NCBI GenBank assembly: GCA_964017125.1
Contig: OZ024903.1
Location: 63,900,578 to 63,964,577 of the forward strand
Origin: Flabesymbios commensalis
Lineage: Eukaryota; Annelida; Polychaeta; Terebellida; Flabelligeridae
Length of the DNA stretch: 64,000 nucleotides
Direction of reading: 5' to 3'
Part shown: piece after piece, positions 35,501 through 50,500 of the stretch
Position numbering within the stretch: the stretch's first letter is position 1
Layout: each line of letters starts with the position of its first letter
Made by a program: the position numbers and the translations under genes
The notes under the pieces: model-generated
Told to the model about the DNA's origin: nothing
The model's database searches: none
What the model saw: the letters and a program-made list of their open reading frames with translations, nothing else

Positions 35501-38500
35501 TACCAAATTTGGTACAAATCATTCTCACTGCTCTAGATGTGGCTGGCTGTAGGGTTGGAGGATGTTAGTGCCCCTTTAGTAGTACATGTATCAATTTTAC
35601 ATTAAAAATATATTTTTATAGTTTCTGAAGAAGACAAGAATAATCCCAGTCCATTTACCTTACCGCCGACAGCATCTCTTATCTTTGAGCGTGATAAGCA
35701 AGCTAAAGAACGGGCTCATCCACCAGGAACATCAAAAATTCTCAGCAAAGCTCGCAAAGAAGCTGATCATCAAGAGAAAAAGGTTTTCTTTTATTTTAGT
35801 TCTAGCTAAATTTCCTCTTAATTCTACATATTAATAATAAAAATAGATAAATAATAAATAAATTATGTAACAGATTTATTTATTATTATCATATAGCAAA
35901 ACAATTATTCCCAGTATAATGGACAGTGATTCCTTTCATATTACGGTAAGTATAGTAAATGACCAGTGGTTAATTCCTCTAGATCTGAGTTATTATGCCG
36001 AAACAGGATTAATTTATTGAGATGTTCCCCAATAATTTCCGAGTCCAATTTAGAATGTTTGTAGTCATATGTGTGTGATGTAATCTTAGGGTCTTTGGCT
36101 CGATGCCCGGGAGAACAGCTTTAACACTTATACATGTTACATAGGTGGAGGTCTTTTGAATGTTTTCTATTGATATATTTTGTAAATATAAACAGAAGAA
36201 AGCTCGTACTGAAGCTTGGGGCCAACAGTACCAGCAGCATCAACAGAAAAACATGCGACAGCAAGATCAGCCAGAGCCAGTACCTGAACAGCCTCCAGAG
36301 AAACAACATCCACCAGAAAAACCAAAAGAGCCCCCAGCTGTCCCTGAGCCTGAGGTAGAAGAAGAACAGCCTCTTGAGGAGGATGCTGTGATGGTGGATC
36401 AGGATAAGCGACCTCTCACACAGGAGTGGGACAGAAAGAGTATGCAGGTGATGCAGTTAACCCTTTCAGCGCAGAGACCGTCTTTATACGGCAGAATCTG
36501 ACATCTGAAGACGTCAGATTCTGAAGTATAAAGACGGTCTCCGCGCTGGAAGAATTAAAATATTTCTAATGGCGGTAGACCCATAACATCTGAGCATAGG
36601 TATGCAAATCAACCAGAAAGAGCAAACTCAGACATTTATGATGATTTAAAATAAAAAAACCCTTTGGTTTCCATGGTTTACACATAAATAATTCAGCATT
36701 GTAAAGGTTAGAGTTATTGTGAGATGACCCAGTTTATCACTGACTCACCATATCGTCGCCTCGGAGCTAAAGGATCCTATCTGCCACTCTGACGAGTGTC
36801 AGATAGGATCCTTTAGCTTCGAGGTGACGATATGATCCATCACGGCGTAACCTGGGTAACCCTGTGATTTATAGCCCACTTTCTTAAATAATTAATTAAT
36901 TTTTGAGGTATTGTGACCCGGCTTCATGTGGTGGAAAAACATTTTTTTCATCCCAAAAGTCCAACACGCAATACACTGGAATTTAGGTTGTACCAAGCTT
37001 ACCTGGCACTCTAGGAGTCAGAAAATTCATTATAGATTTTAATTCAGGTTTATTATTATGGTCCATATCAATATTTGGTTATTTCTTCCAAGATTTCACT
37101 AAAATTTAAAATGCCCGCCACCTTTAGGTTTTAAAATTTATGTTATAGAGCTTTAAGTCTACTGTTAAAATGTTATAATAACTATAGATTACACTAGTAA
37201 AAAAGTGGGGCTGTTGTGAAAAAAAGTCATTCAAATTATGATGCTGGTGCAAAGTTTCAATATCTTTTAATGAAAAATACTGAAATGCTGTTTTTCTTTG
37301 TAAAAAGTTTTAGTTTTAAATGACCATTATAGCAGCTATTTCTCCCTTAGACGCATGAGATGGTTATAATAATATATGACATGCTGGAAGTACAGTGTTG
37401 TGATATCGGGGGAATACGTAGGCTCTGATACCGCAGACAAAATCCAGTCTTGTACTGCATAGTACTGCAGTATCATGTGGGATCTGCTGCCATGGGGCAG
37501 GTTCAACTCTGAAATTTAATTCATAAATTACTGGGCTCTCACTGCACTAGGATGATTTACTCAAATATAACTACTTAGTTTTGGAAGGATTCACAAGTCA
37601 CAAGCTTTGTAACTTTATCATATAGCCATGTAATGTAGTATGGTAAGAAAAACACCATCATCATACTCTTAAGGCCGGCCTTGGAAACAGATAATCTGAG
37701 CTGTAACTTTAAGTATATTGTAATTTCTGTATCTTATAAAATGTGATAAAATAACAATAAAAAGTAGATAATGATAATTTTATAAACCTACCTGATTTCA
37801 GAATACAGCTAAGAGACAGGTATGAAGACTTCTGTGGTTAATTATTCTGGATGAGATCTGTATGTTTCTGTATATTTGTGTCTTTCCCTAAAATTCATCA
37901 TCATGCCTAGAAAATGTTACTGAGTTTTTCAATATAATTATGTATAAATTTATGTTGTAAAAATCTACTTTTTTAAAATCTTCTTTTCTTACATTTTGTG
38001 CTCTAAAATATCCTATGATATGCAGTATGCACTCAATTCTCAACAAAGTGTATATTGAATTTCACAAATAGATTATCTGTAGAATCCTGCCAATCGGCTT
38101 ATAACACAAATTATACCATTGGACCACATCAATCGTGTTATAATAAATAATTATTTAAAAATACCCAAGAATAATATATCAAATTGAAGCCCCAACTTCC
38201 TAATTTTATTGGGTAGCAACATTTTCTATTAAATTTATTTAATTTAAAGTATGTCTGTCAGATAATGATTAAGAACCTTGTCAATTTCTGGAATAGATAG
38301 CAGCCCAAAGCTCTACCGACACTTGGGCCAGAGGTCTTTACTTGTGTGTCACCAATAGCTTTTTTCATACATTTCTAATGTTGTCTTTTGCACGACTGTA
38401 TGTTATATCTGTGGTTGTGATAGGTAGCTTTCAGGCTCTGGCTGGATGGCTATAAACATTACAAACCTATCCTTCACACTTTTTACATGCTAATTTTAAC

Positions 38501-41500
38501 ATATGCAATAATGAATAATAGTAAAATATTTTTTCAACATGATATTGAATAATATAATAAAATAATTCAAATAAATATGATCACTAAAAATATTTTGTAC
38601 TGTACTGTACTGTACTGTACTGTACTGTACTGTACTGTACTGTACCGTACCGTACCGTACCGTACCGTACCGTACCGTACCGCACCGTACCATACCGTAC
38701 CGTACCGTACCGTACCGTACCGTACTGTATGGGTATCGAGACTTGCTGAATGAAATGAGATTCACATAAATATAGATTTTAAAATATGAATTGTATGACA
38801 CATTAGGCTGAATAATACTGTTAGACTATTTAACTAAGCTAATGTCACTGACTTTAAATCGTCTAAATTTGTTATACAGAAAGAAGTAGAACCCACTCCT
38901 TGTCCTGACCGAATCCAAAGAGATTATGCCCAGGAATATCCATCTGTTGAAGTTGAAAGCAGAAAAGTAATGAAACAATTCCCAGAAAAGAAAAAGAATA
39001 TAGAGAATGTGAAGCTGAACGAAGAGGTTTAAGATTTTTTTTTTAAATTTTATTTTATAAGATGATTATGGTGTCGCCTTAGATGTTCGACCATCTGCCT
39101 GTCTGTTCGCATTTTTGCTTCCGGATTTTCTTCATATTGCACACAAGCATTTCTTATTGGGTGTAGCTGTACCTTTTGGGGGTTATGACCTTTCACTTAC
39201 TAGCCTAATTTTTTTATTCCCCGCCCGTAGGGGGATGGGGATTTTAGTCGCACCAGGATTCTATCTGGCGTCCGGCGTCACGATTTCTTGTGTGCACAAA
39301 AACTCAAGAACTACTGGTCAAATTTTTTTAACATGACATTCCTTGCAACATGGGAATGTACAAGTAATATTTTAAAGTTGAAACCTAAATTTAAAATGGC
39401 CGCCAGAGCTCCAAAATTTTTTGTGGGCGCAAAAGCTTAAAAGTCAGAAATTATTTAATTTTTGCTGTTACATTCACCACGATATGGAGATGTGCAGGTG
39501 TCTTTTTCAAGGTTTTTCTGAAATAAAAAATGGCCGCCATGGAACAACTTCAATTTTTTTGTTTTGCGCAAAAACTGAAAAAATCGGAAATTATTCATAT
39601 TTTACAATTACATGGAGATCTGCAGGTGATTTACTGAAAAAAATATAAATGACGCCATGGATGAGTTTTTTGTGTGCACATTTTACCATCACATTACCCA
39701 CCATCTGGAATGTGCAGGTGATTTAACTGAAATTTAAACTGGCCACTACAAGTTGACTTTTAAATATTTGTGACCGCATACTCTAACCTAATTTATGGCG
39801 GGGGATGATATAGGATTTCAGGCCTCTTGTTCAATATTGCTGATATATGGCAAACCGTGCCAGATAGCTAGACCATTACTATAAAACAAAATATTTTTGG
39901 TTTCATGGATAGATATGCCCTAAAAAATATCAACTTGATCAAGTTCAAAATGGCCGACTTGTGACCATCATTGATGTTAATACCTGTAATGTACATAGCA
40001 AACTGTGGTAGATGATAGACCATTTACTGTAAAACAACATGTGAGAGTTCAGGGTAGGATGCACCCTGAAAAAATTTCCATCACGACTGTGGGGTAGGGA
40101 ATTATGGTGGCTGGCTGGCCTCTTGTTATAGACTTAAGTTTAAAATCATATTTTTAAAGGAAAATTTAAGTATTTGTTCCAGTATTTTAAGAGAGTTGTC
40201 AAGAAAGCAGTCACCTATGTTTCCCGTCACACTATTTTGTGTAACATTTAGAGTATATCTTCATATTTATAAAACAAACTTTAATAGATGGCTAGATGTA
40301 GTGGAAAATAGTTGACAGATTGTGTTTGTTTATTAGGATGCAGATAGTGATGATGAATGGGAAGCGTTGATAGAAGCCACAGATCCAGATTCCACTGATC
40401 CAGATTCTATAATGGTGGTGATGAAAGACAAAGGATTTGTTTCTAAACTTAAGAGTCGTTTACACAGCTCGTCAGCTCAGGTGCAAGACGCTGTTTTGGA
40501 GGGTGCTTCTAGACTACGGCCTGTATTGAGAGTTATTACAAACGTCATGGCAATCAAATGGTAAAAGCATTGTACAGATCAAACTACAAATTGTCCTTAC
40601 ACTGTCTCAATGCTAGATCAGTGTCTTCAACATTGAAACATTACTGAGCCAGACTTCTGTGCTGCCCTGATTGTGCTTGATATCAAGATACACTAGTACA
40701 ATCACTCAGTGAATCAACCAAATATTCTGTATTGCTTGTAACGGGCCCACCAGAAACTATCCTGATAGGTTCACTTGTAGCCCACTTTTTAAGTGAATTT
40801 TGGCATCATTCAGCTTTTGTGTCTGAATCAGCAATTCCTTGTATGCATGGTAACTTGACAGGTTTTTCATGTATCCTGCTGAAATTAGTTGCATGTTGCT
40901 TATAACCAGTTCCCGGACAATTTTGATAGTGGTTAATTTACATCAAAAATTTCACCTGTCTTCTGATCAATCATTTATATCATGTGTGATAAATATATAG
41001 GGAGTGATCTGTCACTTCAAACTTTTGACCTTACCTTCTTTAAGTTATTAGACTTTGGTGGTGGGCTATACTTAGTGTGTTGCGAAATGTTTTTATTATA
41101 GCTGAGAACCAATCTTTTATTGTATGTATCGGCATGATCTGATTGCCACCTTTCTTCTGCAGCAGGAGACATATTTACCTTGTTGTTCTTTATTTGTTGC
41201 AGTGAGGAAGATTTACTGACAGATTTTACAAAAGCTATTAGTTGCCCTGAATCTATTATTTCATTACTGGAATACATTTTGAGCAAACCATCTGTGAAGG
41301 AGGTCAGTAATATGTATGGTTTTATTTTCCACTGTGTATTCATATACAGTATATCCCTTTCCATTCACAATTACACCAATAAACTGGTGAATCTTTGGCA
41401 GGTATCTGTGTTTTTTTTTTCATCTGCCTAAACTATAAGGATACCTGTTTTTTTATTAACAAATTTTATGAATTTTCATACTAATAACTACTAACAAAGA

Positions 41501-44500
41501 ATAGATAGTGTCTTATATCACCAAATATTTTTGCAGCAAGCTTGGTGTCAGCAGATTCTGGTGGACTTAGTGACTACTGTGCATTCTTACCTGGCCAGCG
41601 GCATTTCTGAAGCTACTGAACAAAAGCAAGCTATTACCTGGTATGATATCAATTTAAAGCCTTCATATTATTTCATTTGTCTAGTAATCATTTGTTTGAC
41701 AAGATCAATTTGAATACAAATCAGTAGATGTACAGGACTGGTAAGCCAAGCAGTTTTGTAGAGATGCAACCTGTTTTATAATATCCTTCACTTAATCCCA
41801 TCATATTTTAAATTTTAGTTTGTATGGTCATGATATGCTTGATGGATATGCTGTTTTATTGCAGTATGGAAACTTACTTGAAGACATGCTTGAAGTTCAG
41901 TGAATTATTACCCAAATTACTGACACAAAGTTTAGATAAAGACCTGCGACTTCGGGAACAATCTTTAATGGTAATCTACTATAGGGATTATTTAGGTATA
42001 AAATATCATCTTTCAAGTGTATGTGAAAGTATCCCAGCATATTTCCCAGAAAATTTGTATGTTATATTATAGATGCACCAATTTAGTATGGCAAAGTGCT
42101 TTATAATTTTATATTGAATCATTGTAGCATAAAATTATCCGATTTTTATGTAATTATACAGCATTTTTTAGACTTTTAGCTTGTGGACCTGTCTTTGTTT
42201 TAGCTTAATGCCTGTCTTTGTTTTTATCACAGTGTTTAATTTTCATTTGCGAGAGTTTGGAAAAAGTGGATGAGAAATTTGCCACCCAGTTTTTCACAGG
42301 AGTTAGCCAACAGCAATCTGTTTTGGAAACAATACTGCTCGGGTGCACATATGATGAGCAACTTCACAAGAGACTCGAGGGTAATTTTTCCATTGTGTAA
42401 TTGATTGATAATATCAATTCACAACTCAGCATTTAAAGTGTGAATAAAGCATGTTTTCAACAGAATATAAGGAGGGTTATGTAGTAACAATCATAGTGCT
42501 AGTCGTGGCTATAGATTTTTTCCAATAATTTGTATTTTCCCTTTAAATAAATGTTTTTATGGTGATTTATATCTTTATTTGGCAAGATTAAAAAAAATTA
42601 TTATTAACCCTTAAAGCGCTACATTTAATTTTCACCCACTTAAAGTTGTGTTTCGCTGCCACAACCCACAACTTAAGGTGTCTAAAAATTTCTTACCCTA
42701 TTTTCCGTTGGTAAACCTGCTATAGAGTATAGCCTGCAAAGGGTTAAATTGACCAACAAATGCTATTTTAACCATACATGTAGATAACCCACACTGCTGT
42801 ATAGCCTGTGTCTACCATCTCCTGCTGCTGATCTACTTTAGTCCACTCACAACACTACAGGTGTAACAAAACATATTGCATCCTATGGTTAATTTGGGCA
42901 ATATAGTATTAGCTGATATTTTAAGACTTATTAATAATTATCTGTCTTATGTCGACATTGTATAAATACAAGATTCATTTTAGCAGATACGCTGAGGCCT
43001 AGACATGTGAAATTTGCCATGGTTATTTTAATCAGCTACATCGTTTTAATACATACTGGTCCTGTATAATTATTTTTCACTGACACATTTCCATTATTAT
43101 AATATATTTAAATATAAAGACCATTTTAGTTATTGTCATATCCACATGCGAACATTTCAAGACGTAATGCAATGGTAAGTTATTACAGGCCAACTGGGTT
43201 GTCTAGCGGCCCATGACAGTAAATCGCCACACCTGTGATGCTGCCTTACCATGTAGCGGCTGACCATGATAGTGGGGTGTGCAAGCAGCATGTAGCCTGA
43301 AATACAGAAAAAATTGTATTGTAGACAGGGATATATGATAGTAGAAATATAACCATATAAAAAAATTGTCCTCTTGCAATTTCGGACTTTAACAATGTAT
43401 AGCCCACTTTCGTGTTGTATAGCCTCACATTCCAAGAAGTAACAAGTAGTTGGCTATACATCAGAAAATATGGAACTTTTCTACAATTTAAATCAAAACA
43501 TACTATGTAGTCTCGTCTAAGATTACTCTTTGAGATGTTTCATACAATATTTATCTGAAAATGGTTGTATGCATATGCCTTTACATTATTCACTTCTTTG
43601 TTTTAATTTTGTATGATTAGAGATGGCCGAGGAGAAAAGCGAAGCTGCTCATGGCCGCATGGAAGACCTCATCTGCCTTAACTCAGCATGCTTAGCTGCA
43701 CTTACACATCTACCTGTACAAAGTATAAGTGGTGCTGAAGGCAAAAATAAGGTGAATTATCGTGTACATCTGGTACCTATTCTTGTCTCAAAACAATATT
43801 TGTAACATTGTGTCATTGTGTATCTCCTGGATGCATTTATGTGTCCATCTAGTAGCTGCCGCCGTCTAATCCGAATTGCTCATGATTTTGTATGTGGGCA
43901 CTTGCCGGCCTGCTCGCAGTTCAGCGCCTAAAAAAATGGCACCCATTTTTAATTTAAAAATTGTCTATCTTTTGAACACAATATCTCGAGAATCACTAAT
44001 GCATGATTTTACATGTAGCCATTCACCTACCTGTCCGTGAAATACACTTGCCTACCTAGTGATTTCAAAAAATAGCTGCCAAAGTTTTGGAGATATTTCC
44101 CAAAAGGTAATTTCGAAGTGAATTTTCTTAATTAGAATGGCACTATATACTTATCAGCCAGATTTACATGTAAGTCTGGGTGTCAAGTATATGGTGTGAT
44201 TCAAATTGGGGAATTACTTTGGGGTATTTTCCCAAAACCTTGGAAATTTCCCCAGGGCCTCTCAATATTCATTGAGCAGTACTGTCCCTACATGCCTGCG
44301 AATTGAAAAACTTTTGATGGCAGTTTGGTGACTTTCAAGAAAATGGCACCTATTTTTTTAATGTTCTTGTGAAATGTTATCTCAAGAACCGCTCGTCCAA
44401 ATTACTTGATTATGCTGTATATATAGGCTCTTGCCTGTCTGGCCGCGAGATGAAAACCTTTTGGTCGTGTTTCAGCAATTTTCATGAAAATGGCGACCAT

Positions 44501-47500
44501 TGTTATGCATCCCCCGGAATGATGTATGTATCCATCTGATAGCCACCGCTTTCCCTGCCGCCGCTGCTGCTTGCAGGAATTGTAAACACAATCTCAAGAA
44601 CTGCATCCCTTTTTCGCTATACATGTACAACGAAGACATATTTCTAGGATATTTTTCGAGTTCTTGTGAACTTCTTGTCTGAATCACTTGTGATTTTGTA
44701 TGTAGGGGCTTATATCTTCTTGGCCATGACATGAAAAGTTTTGGTTGCGTTCCAGTGATGACAGCCATTTTCATTAAAATTTTTTTTTTGAACACATTAT
44801 CTTACGAAGCGCTAATCAAAATCACTCCTGATGTGATTGTAATTCTCAGTATGATATTGCCTCAGTCATAGCATAGGAGGGAGGGGCTGTATTCGTTTTC
44901 ACACGCTAGAAAATTACATGAGAAATTTTGTGAGGCCTATCAATTTTTTTTTATTATTTGTAAATATGACGTGTCCAAAAAAAACCCCAGCTTGAGCACA
45001 CAGACTGCGCTTCTGCGATACTGGGCTGTGAAAGCAAATATAGCGTTGCCCTTCTGTTAAACGAAGGAGACTGTGAAGATCATTCGAGGATTTAATTCTT
45101 TTATGCTGTAAATAGGATGTTAATTTCTGTTTCCACTTTGAATTTCTGAAGGGTCAGACACACATCTTTAATCACAAGTGGATTATCCAAGATTTATCGT
45201 AACCTTGGTTTGTTTTGTCTGTTAGGTGGCTGAAGCATTTGCAACAACTGCTTTCAAGAAACCCAAGTTATTTCAGGATTACCTGTTGCTTCTGAACCAT
45301 CCCCATACTGTGTCCAGTGTTCTCAAGGTAATGTGATAGAATAAACCCTTAAAACGCTACAATTTTTTTTTTTTTTCTCCCATTTGAATTTGTGTCTCGC
45401 TACCGCGACCCACAACTTCAAGTAGGTGAAAAGTACTCATATTTGTTTAATTTGAGATTAAAATTTGCAAATTTTGATGTTTAAACATACACATTTCATT
45501 ACCAATATCATATTTGGGCAAAACCTTCAGGATTTATGGGTACATGTAATATGGCCTGAGTCACTATCCTCAAATTCACCTTTGGCACCCATGTTTCTAC
45601 CTTAACACTCAACAATATAATGTTGATGGATGCATTATTTGTGTTCAAGTTTAAGCATTAAAAATTATTACAGGACGGGTGATGTTCTTAGAGCTTATTT
45701 GCTTTGTTGTGCAATGCTACAGATAAGCTGCATAATTGTCCAATTAAAAAATATCAATAACTTAATATTTAATAATCAATATTTAATTTCAATACATTGA
45801 TTTGCGTAAAAAAACTCATTTAGAATGTTGATCACTTGATTAACTCTAAAATATCTGAGTAGAGTACTTCCATGAAGAATCCTACGTGTGTAAGGGCAGT
45901 CAAAAAGGAGCTCAAGTATTTTTATAGGCATTAAAATACTCAATTGAATTTAGATTAAATGTTACATAACGAAAATTGCAGTACTAAATTATTTTTCCAG
46001 GTACTCAATTATGATTTTAAATTAGGGGTATATTTAATTCATATGAAAAGCTTATATGTAGTACGGGTGAGTCTTTGATTAATGTGTTGTATTTTTTTGA
46101 CCAGGTACTCTACGCAGCTTGCCAATTTAGCCGACCACTATGTGAATACGTCTCGAAGAGCAGCAGAGACATGCAAACTTTGCTAGCTGTTCTTAATGGA
46201 CAGGTAATAACACCACTTGCAATTTATAACCTTTTAAAACTAACAATCCATAAATCAAATTACAAATTCTGGCAAAAATAACAATATGATAAGTAGTATA
46301 TCATCACATGTAATATATTATAATAGATTTGTCTGTCTAGCAAGTCGATTTTACAGGATTAACTGAATACATCTAATGATTATGTTTCGTTTGAAATGGG
46401 TATATAATAAAAAACTTGAGGAGTAGGATCGCTCATAGCTTTACATGATATAATTCAATTCATCTGCAGCTGTTGTTAACTTACTCTCAACTAGGGCCCA
46501 GGGCCATTCATTTCTGTGCTTGGGACTACGTCTTCACGCGGATTGCAACATATAACGTTACCGCCCATTCTTGTGACATTCTTGCCACATAGATCCCAGT
46601 CAACATAAAATATTTGTATAACATTTATACAATGTTGGACCAACGTTGAGGCGGCGTTGTATAAATGTAATTACAAATGTTTTGTGTTTACTGGGATGTC
46701 GCTCAAATCAGATCACATTCTTAAAATAGGTGACCCCATGCCACACACCTGATACGTGGATGGCCTCAGGCCACACACTTGATAAGTGGATGGCCCCAGG
46801 CCACAAACTTTAAATAGATGGTCCCAGGCCATATACTTAAACTTAGTAGGCCTATATGCGGCCTGCATCCACACATTTTTTAAGTTGATGGCCCCAGGAC
46901 ACACACTTTAGGTTGATGGCCTCAGGCCACACACTTTCAATTGATGGCCCCAGGCCACACACTTCAGGTTGATGGCCCCAGGCCACACACTTTAGGTTGA
47001 TGGCCCCAGGCCACACAGCTAGGTTGATGGCCCCAGGCCACACACTTGCGTAGATGACCCCCAGGCCACACATTTTTAGTTGATGGCCCCAGGCCACACA
47101 CTTAGGTTGATGGCCCCAGGCCACAAACTTTAGTAGATGACCCCAGACCACACACTTTAAATAGATGGCCCCAGGCCACACAATTTTAGCTGATGGCCCC
47201 AGGCCACACACTTAGGTTGATGGCCCCATGCCACACACTTTTAGTTGATGGCCCCAGGCCACACATTTTAGGTTGATGGCCCCAGGCCACACACTTAGGT
47301 TGATGGCCCCAGGCCACACACTTTAGGTTGATGGCCCCAGGCCACACACTTTAGGTTTATGGCCCCAGGCCACACACTTAGGTTGATGGCCCCAGGCCAC
47401 ACACTTTTAGTTGATGGCCCACACACTTTAGGTTGATGGCCCCAGGCCACACACTTAGGTTGATGGCCCCAGGCCACACACTTTAAGTTGATGGCCCCAG

Positions 47501-50500
47501 GCCACACACTCTAAGTTGATGGCCCCAGGCCACACACTTATAGGTTGATGGCTCCAGGCCCCACACTTTAAATGGATGGCTTCAGGCCATATACTTTAAG
47601 TAGGCCCAGATAACACCAAGTGTGTGGCCTGGGGCCATCAACTGAGAGTGTGTGGCCTGGGGCCATCAAATTAAAGTCTGTGGCCTGGGGCCATATATTT
47701 GAAGTGTGTGAAGTATGTGGCCTGGAGGCATCAACTGATAATGTGTTGGCTGGGGCCATCAACTTAAGTGTGTGGCCTGGGGCCATCTATTTGAAGTGTG
47801 TGGCCTGGGGCCATCTACGTAGGCCTATCAGGTGTGTTGCTGTGGCCCGAGGCCATCTAAGCATGATTTATTACAGCTTAAGTAATCTTAATTTGGATGG
47901 CCCCAGGCCACACACTCTGGAATTGATTGCGTAGTAAAATATCGATTCAAAAGTAGTTCTCAGTTTATAAGATGGCCCTGGGCCCTAGTTGAGAGTAGAA
48001 AAACAACGACTGCAATTCATCTACTCATTTTTAAATGATATTCCAAGACAGATCTTCCTAGACAGATCAATGTAAGATCATTTTTTTTTCTTGAAACTTT
48101 GTTCTTTTTTTATATTAAAAAATATGACACTATGTTCTGGTAAATATGTTTTAGGTTGAGCTGGCTGATATGGAGTGTAACACTGTATTAGAGATGGTAC
48201 TCTATATTATGAGTGTTTTAATTATACAGTTACATGAAATACCCCAAGAGTAAGTTGCTTATTAACCCTTTCAGTGCAGGGACCGAATTTAAACGTCAGA
48301 ATATGAGGGCACCGTCTATAGACAGGTACATACTGACATATAAAGACGGTCCCCGCACTGAAAGAATTAAAATATTTGTAATAGCTACAGATTCTTAACA
48401 TAGGTATTCAAATGAAGCGGAAAGAACTAAGACATTTATGATGATTTCGAATTGAAAAAACCCTTTCGTCTCCATGATTTATACAAGAATATTTCAGCGT
48501 TGTAACGGTTAGGATAAAGTTACATATCAGCTGCAATATTTAAAGTTGGACCATGTTCTCGCTGGTCTGACAAATTGAGATCTAATTTGACAAGTTGTTC
48601 CAACTGATATGTACTCTAAAGCTTTATAGATGGTTTGATAAAATATTAAATACTTTTGAAAATGTTAGTTAAATATTTCATAAAATTTATATTATACCTG
48701 ATGATGGTGCATAAATATTTGTCTTTCAGCATGATAAGCATGGCGCCATTCCTGGTTAATATTTTTCTTGAATCTCAACTTGCTAGTCAAACTGTAAGTA
48801 TCTATGCAAAGCCATCACCTGCCTTTTTATAATAATATTAAGTAATAAAGTCACAAGAACTCAGTCTCACGAGTCATAACATAATTATTGCCAGTTACTC
48901 CTTCACCACTTTCCACTACTAACATTTGAAATATTCAGTGTTGTATGATCAAGCAGTTCTGTTTACATCACAATATACAAATTTAAAGATGTTATTTGTG
49001 CTTTTGAGTCATCTGACATTTTACAAATATTGTATTAAAACAAGCTTTACAAAGTACTGTTATTAAACAAAATGACAGAAAGTCTAGAAGCCTACATAGC
49101 AGCTTTAATCATGGATCTGGTGCTCTTCTATAAAAAAAGCTATAAAATTACATTGGTGTCAAAAATTTCATTCAGCACTATTCTACGACCAGTACTACAT
49201 GTATTATTAAAGTGTCAAACATTTGGTTTCTGTATGTTTTCAATTATCATGTTCATGTATTTGGCACTTTTGGTGATGCTGTTGTCACAAATGTTATTTG
49301 AATAACTATGTTTACTAGATAGTCAATCCTAATAGTTCATAATTATATAGAACATATTATAAATGCACCACCTTCAATGCAATCCATGTATACATTTAGC
49401 TAGGTGTAGGTGTAGTTCCACAAAATGTGGTCACTTTTATATTTAAGTTAACAACGTTTTAATTTTTTTGAACTAAACTATCACTTGTACATGCAAACTC
49501 AGGTTATTGCTTTTTCCCCTTAAGCTCTTTCTCGTATATATCAAGTTAATGTGATTTTTATTTTTCTAGGCTGCCTCTGCTTTACTATTCAGTCAACTGC
49601 TTCTACACGGGGCTGCATTGGAAGTTCAGCCAGAAGAACTCATGCAGGCTGCTTTAGCTGAATTTACAGATTTAGCGCAGGTAGCTATTTCTCTTTAAAA
49701 AGAGTGTTATTTTTTTATTCTTTGCAAATCATCCTATTCCCCTGTTTTCGATATGTAGATAATTCAAACTTTTCATGTGCTAATCATTGGTACCTTAACA
49801 GTGTAGCTAAATATAATACTGGTTTACCAATAGATCCAGGAAAATATAGATTCATTTTAAAACATTTGTCAGGTCGATTAACCCTTAGAGCGCTGAAATA
49901 TTTATGAACAAACCATGGAAACCAAAGGTTTTTTTAAATTTTAAATCATCATATATATCTTAGTTAGCTCTTTCTGCTTCATTTGAATACCTATGTTATG
50001 GGTCTACGGACACTATAAATATTTTTACTCTCACAGTGCGTTGATCAATTTTAGTCGCAGAATCTGACGTCTACAGAGGTCAGATTCTGTCCACTAAAGT
50101 CGATCCCTGTGCTGTAAGGGTTACTGCACCAGTACAACTGTGTAAGGCAGGAAACCTTACTCTGTGAATTTTATTTAAATGGGAAATAATTCGCCATCGT
50201 GAAGATGACATTCATGTCTTACATTTGTTATATTTACTGTAGGTGTGTGTTCGCTGTCCCTTTCATTATGGAGTTCTAGATGGTGTGTTACTGTTATTGT
50301 GTCAACTTGTGTCACAAGTGAGTTTTTTTTTATGTACATGCATTGCTATATTTTCATGGCAGTCGACTGTAAACATATTTTACAAGTAGTATGTGTGGAT
50401 GGGGGGAATATTTTATTCAGTATTACTGGGAAGCTTACTGTATGTGGAGACATCAAAAATGTTTTATTCAGTGTGGTGCCAGGATAGATAATTGATAGCA

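Larger units (their letters stand above)
46457..48022. mobile_element. Mutator-like non-autonomous TIR element with internal minisatellite
   Basis: The element 46466-48013 (1548 bp) is flanked by a perfect 9-bp target duplication, AATTCATCT, at 46457-46465 and 48014-48022. The TIRs are 42 bp; the inner 25 bp (46483-46507 and 47972-47996) are perfect inverted copies around CTAGGGCCCAGGGCC. A 9-bp duplication fits the Mutator superfamily. No transposase is present. Inside are a nested short foldback (46594-46696) and a minisatellite of about 28 bp. It sits inside intron 17 of STK36. Confidence 0.88.

Noticed and set aside
38496-38801. Minus-strand ORF of 101 codons with a YGTVR repeat
   Set aside because: It is the pentanucleotide microsatellite read in frame.
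43157-43461. Overlapping minus-strand ORFs in intron 14
   Set aside because: Two short frames with no domain, signal or conservation; probably chance in intron sequence.
47295-47507. Open frames with repeated [12 protein letters not shown]-like units (46852-47934)
   Set aside because: Periodic translation of the 28-bp minisatellite inside the Mutator-like element.
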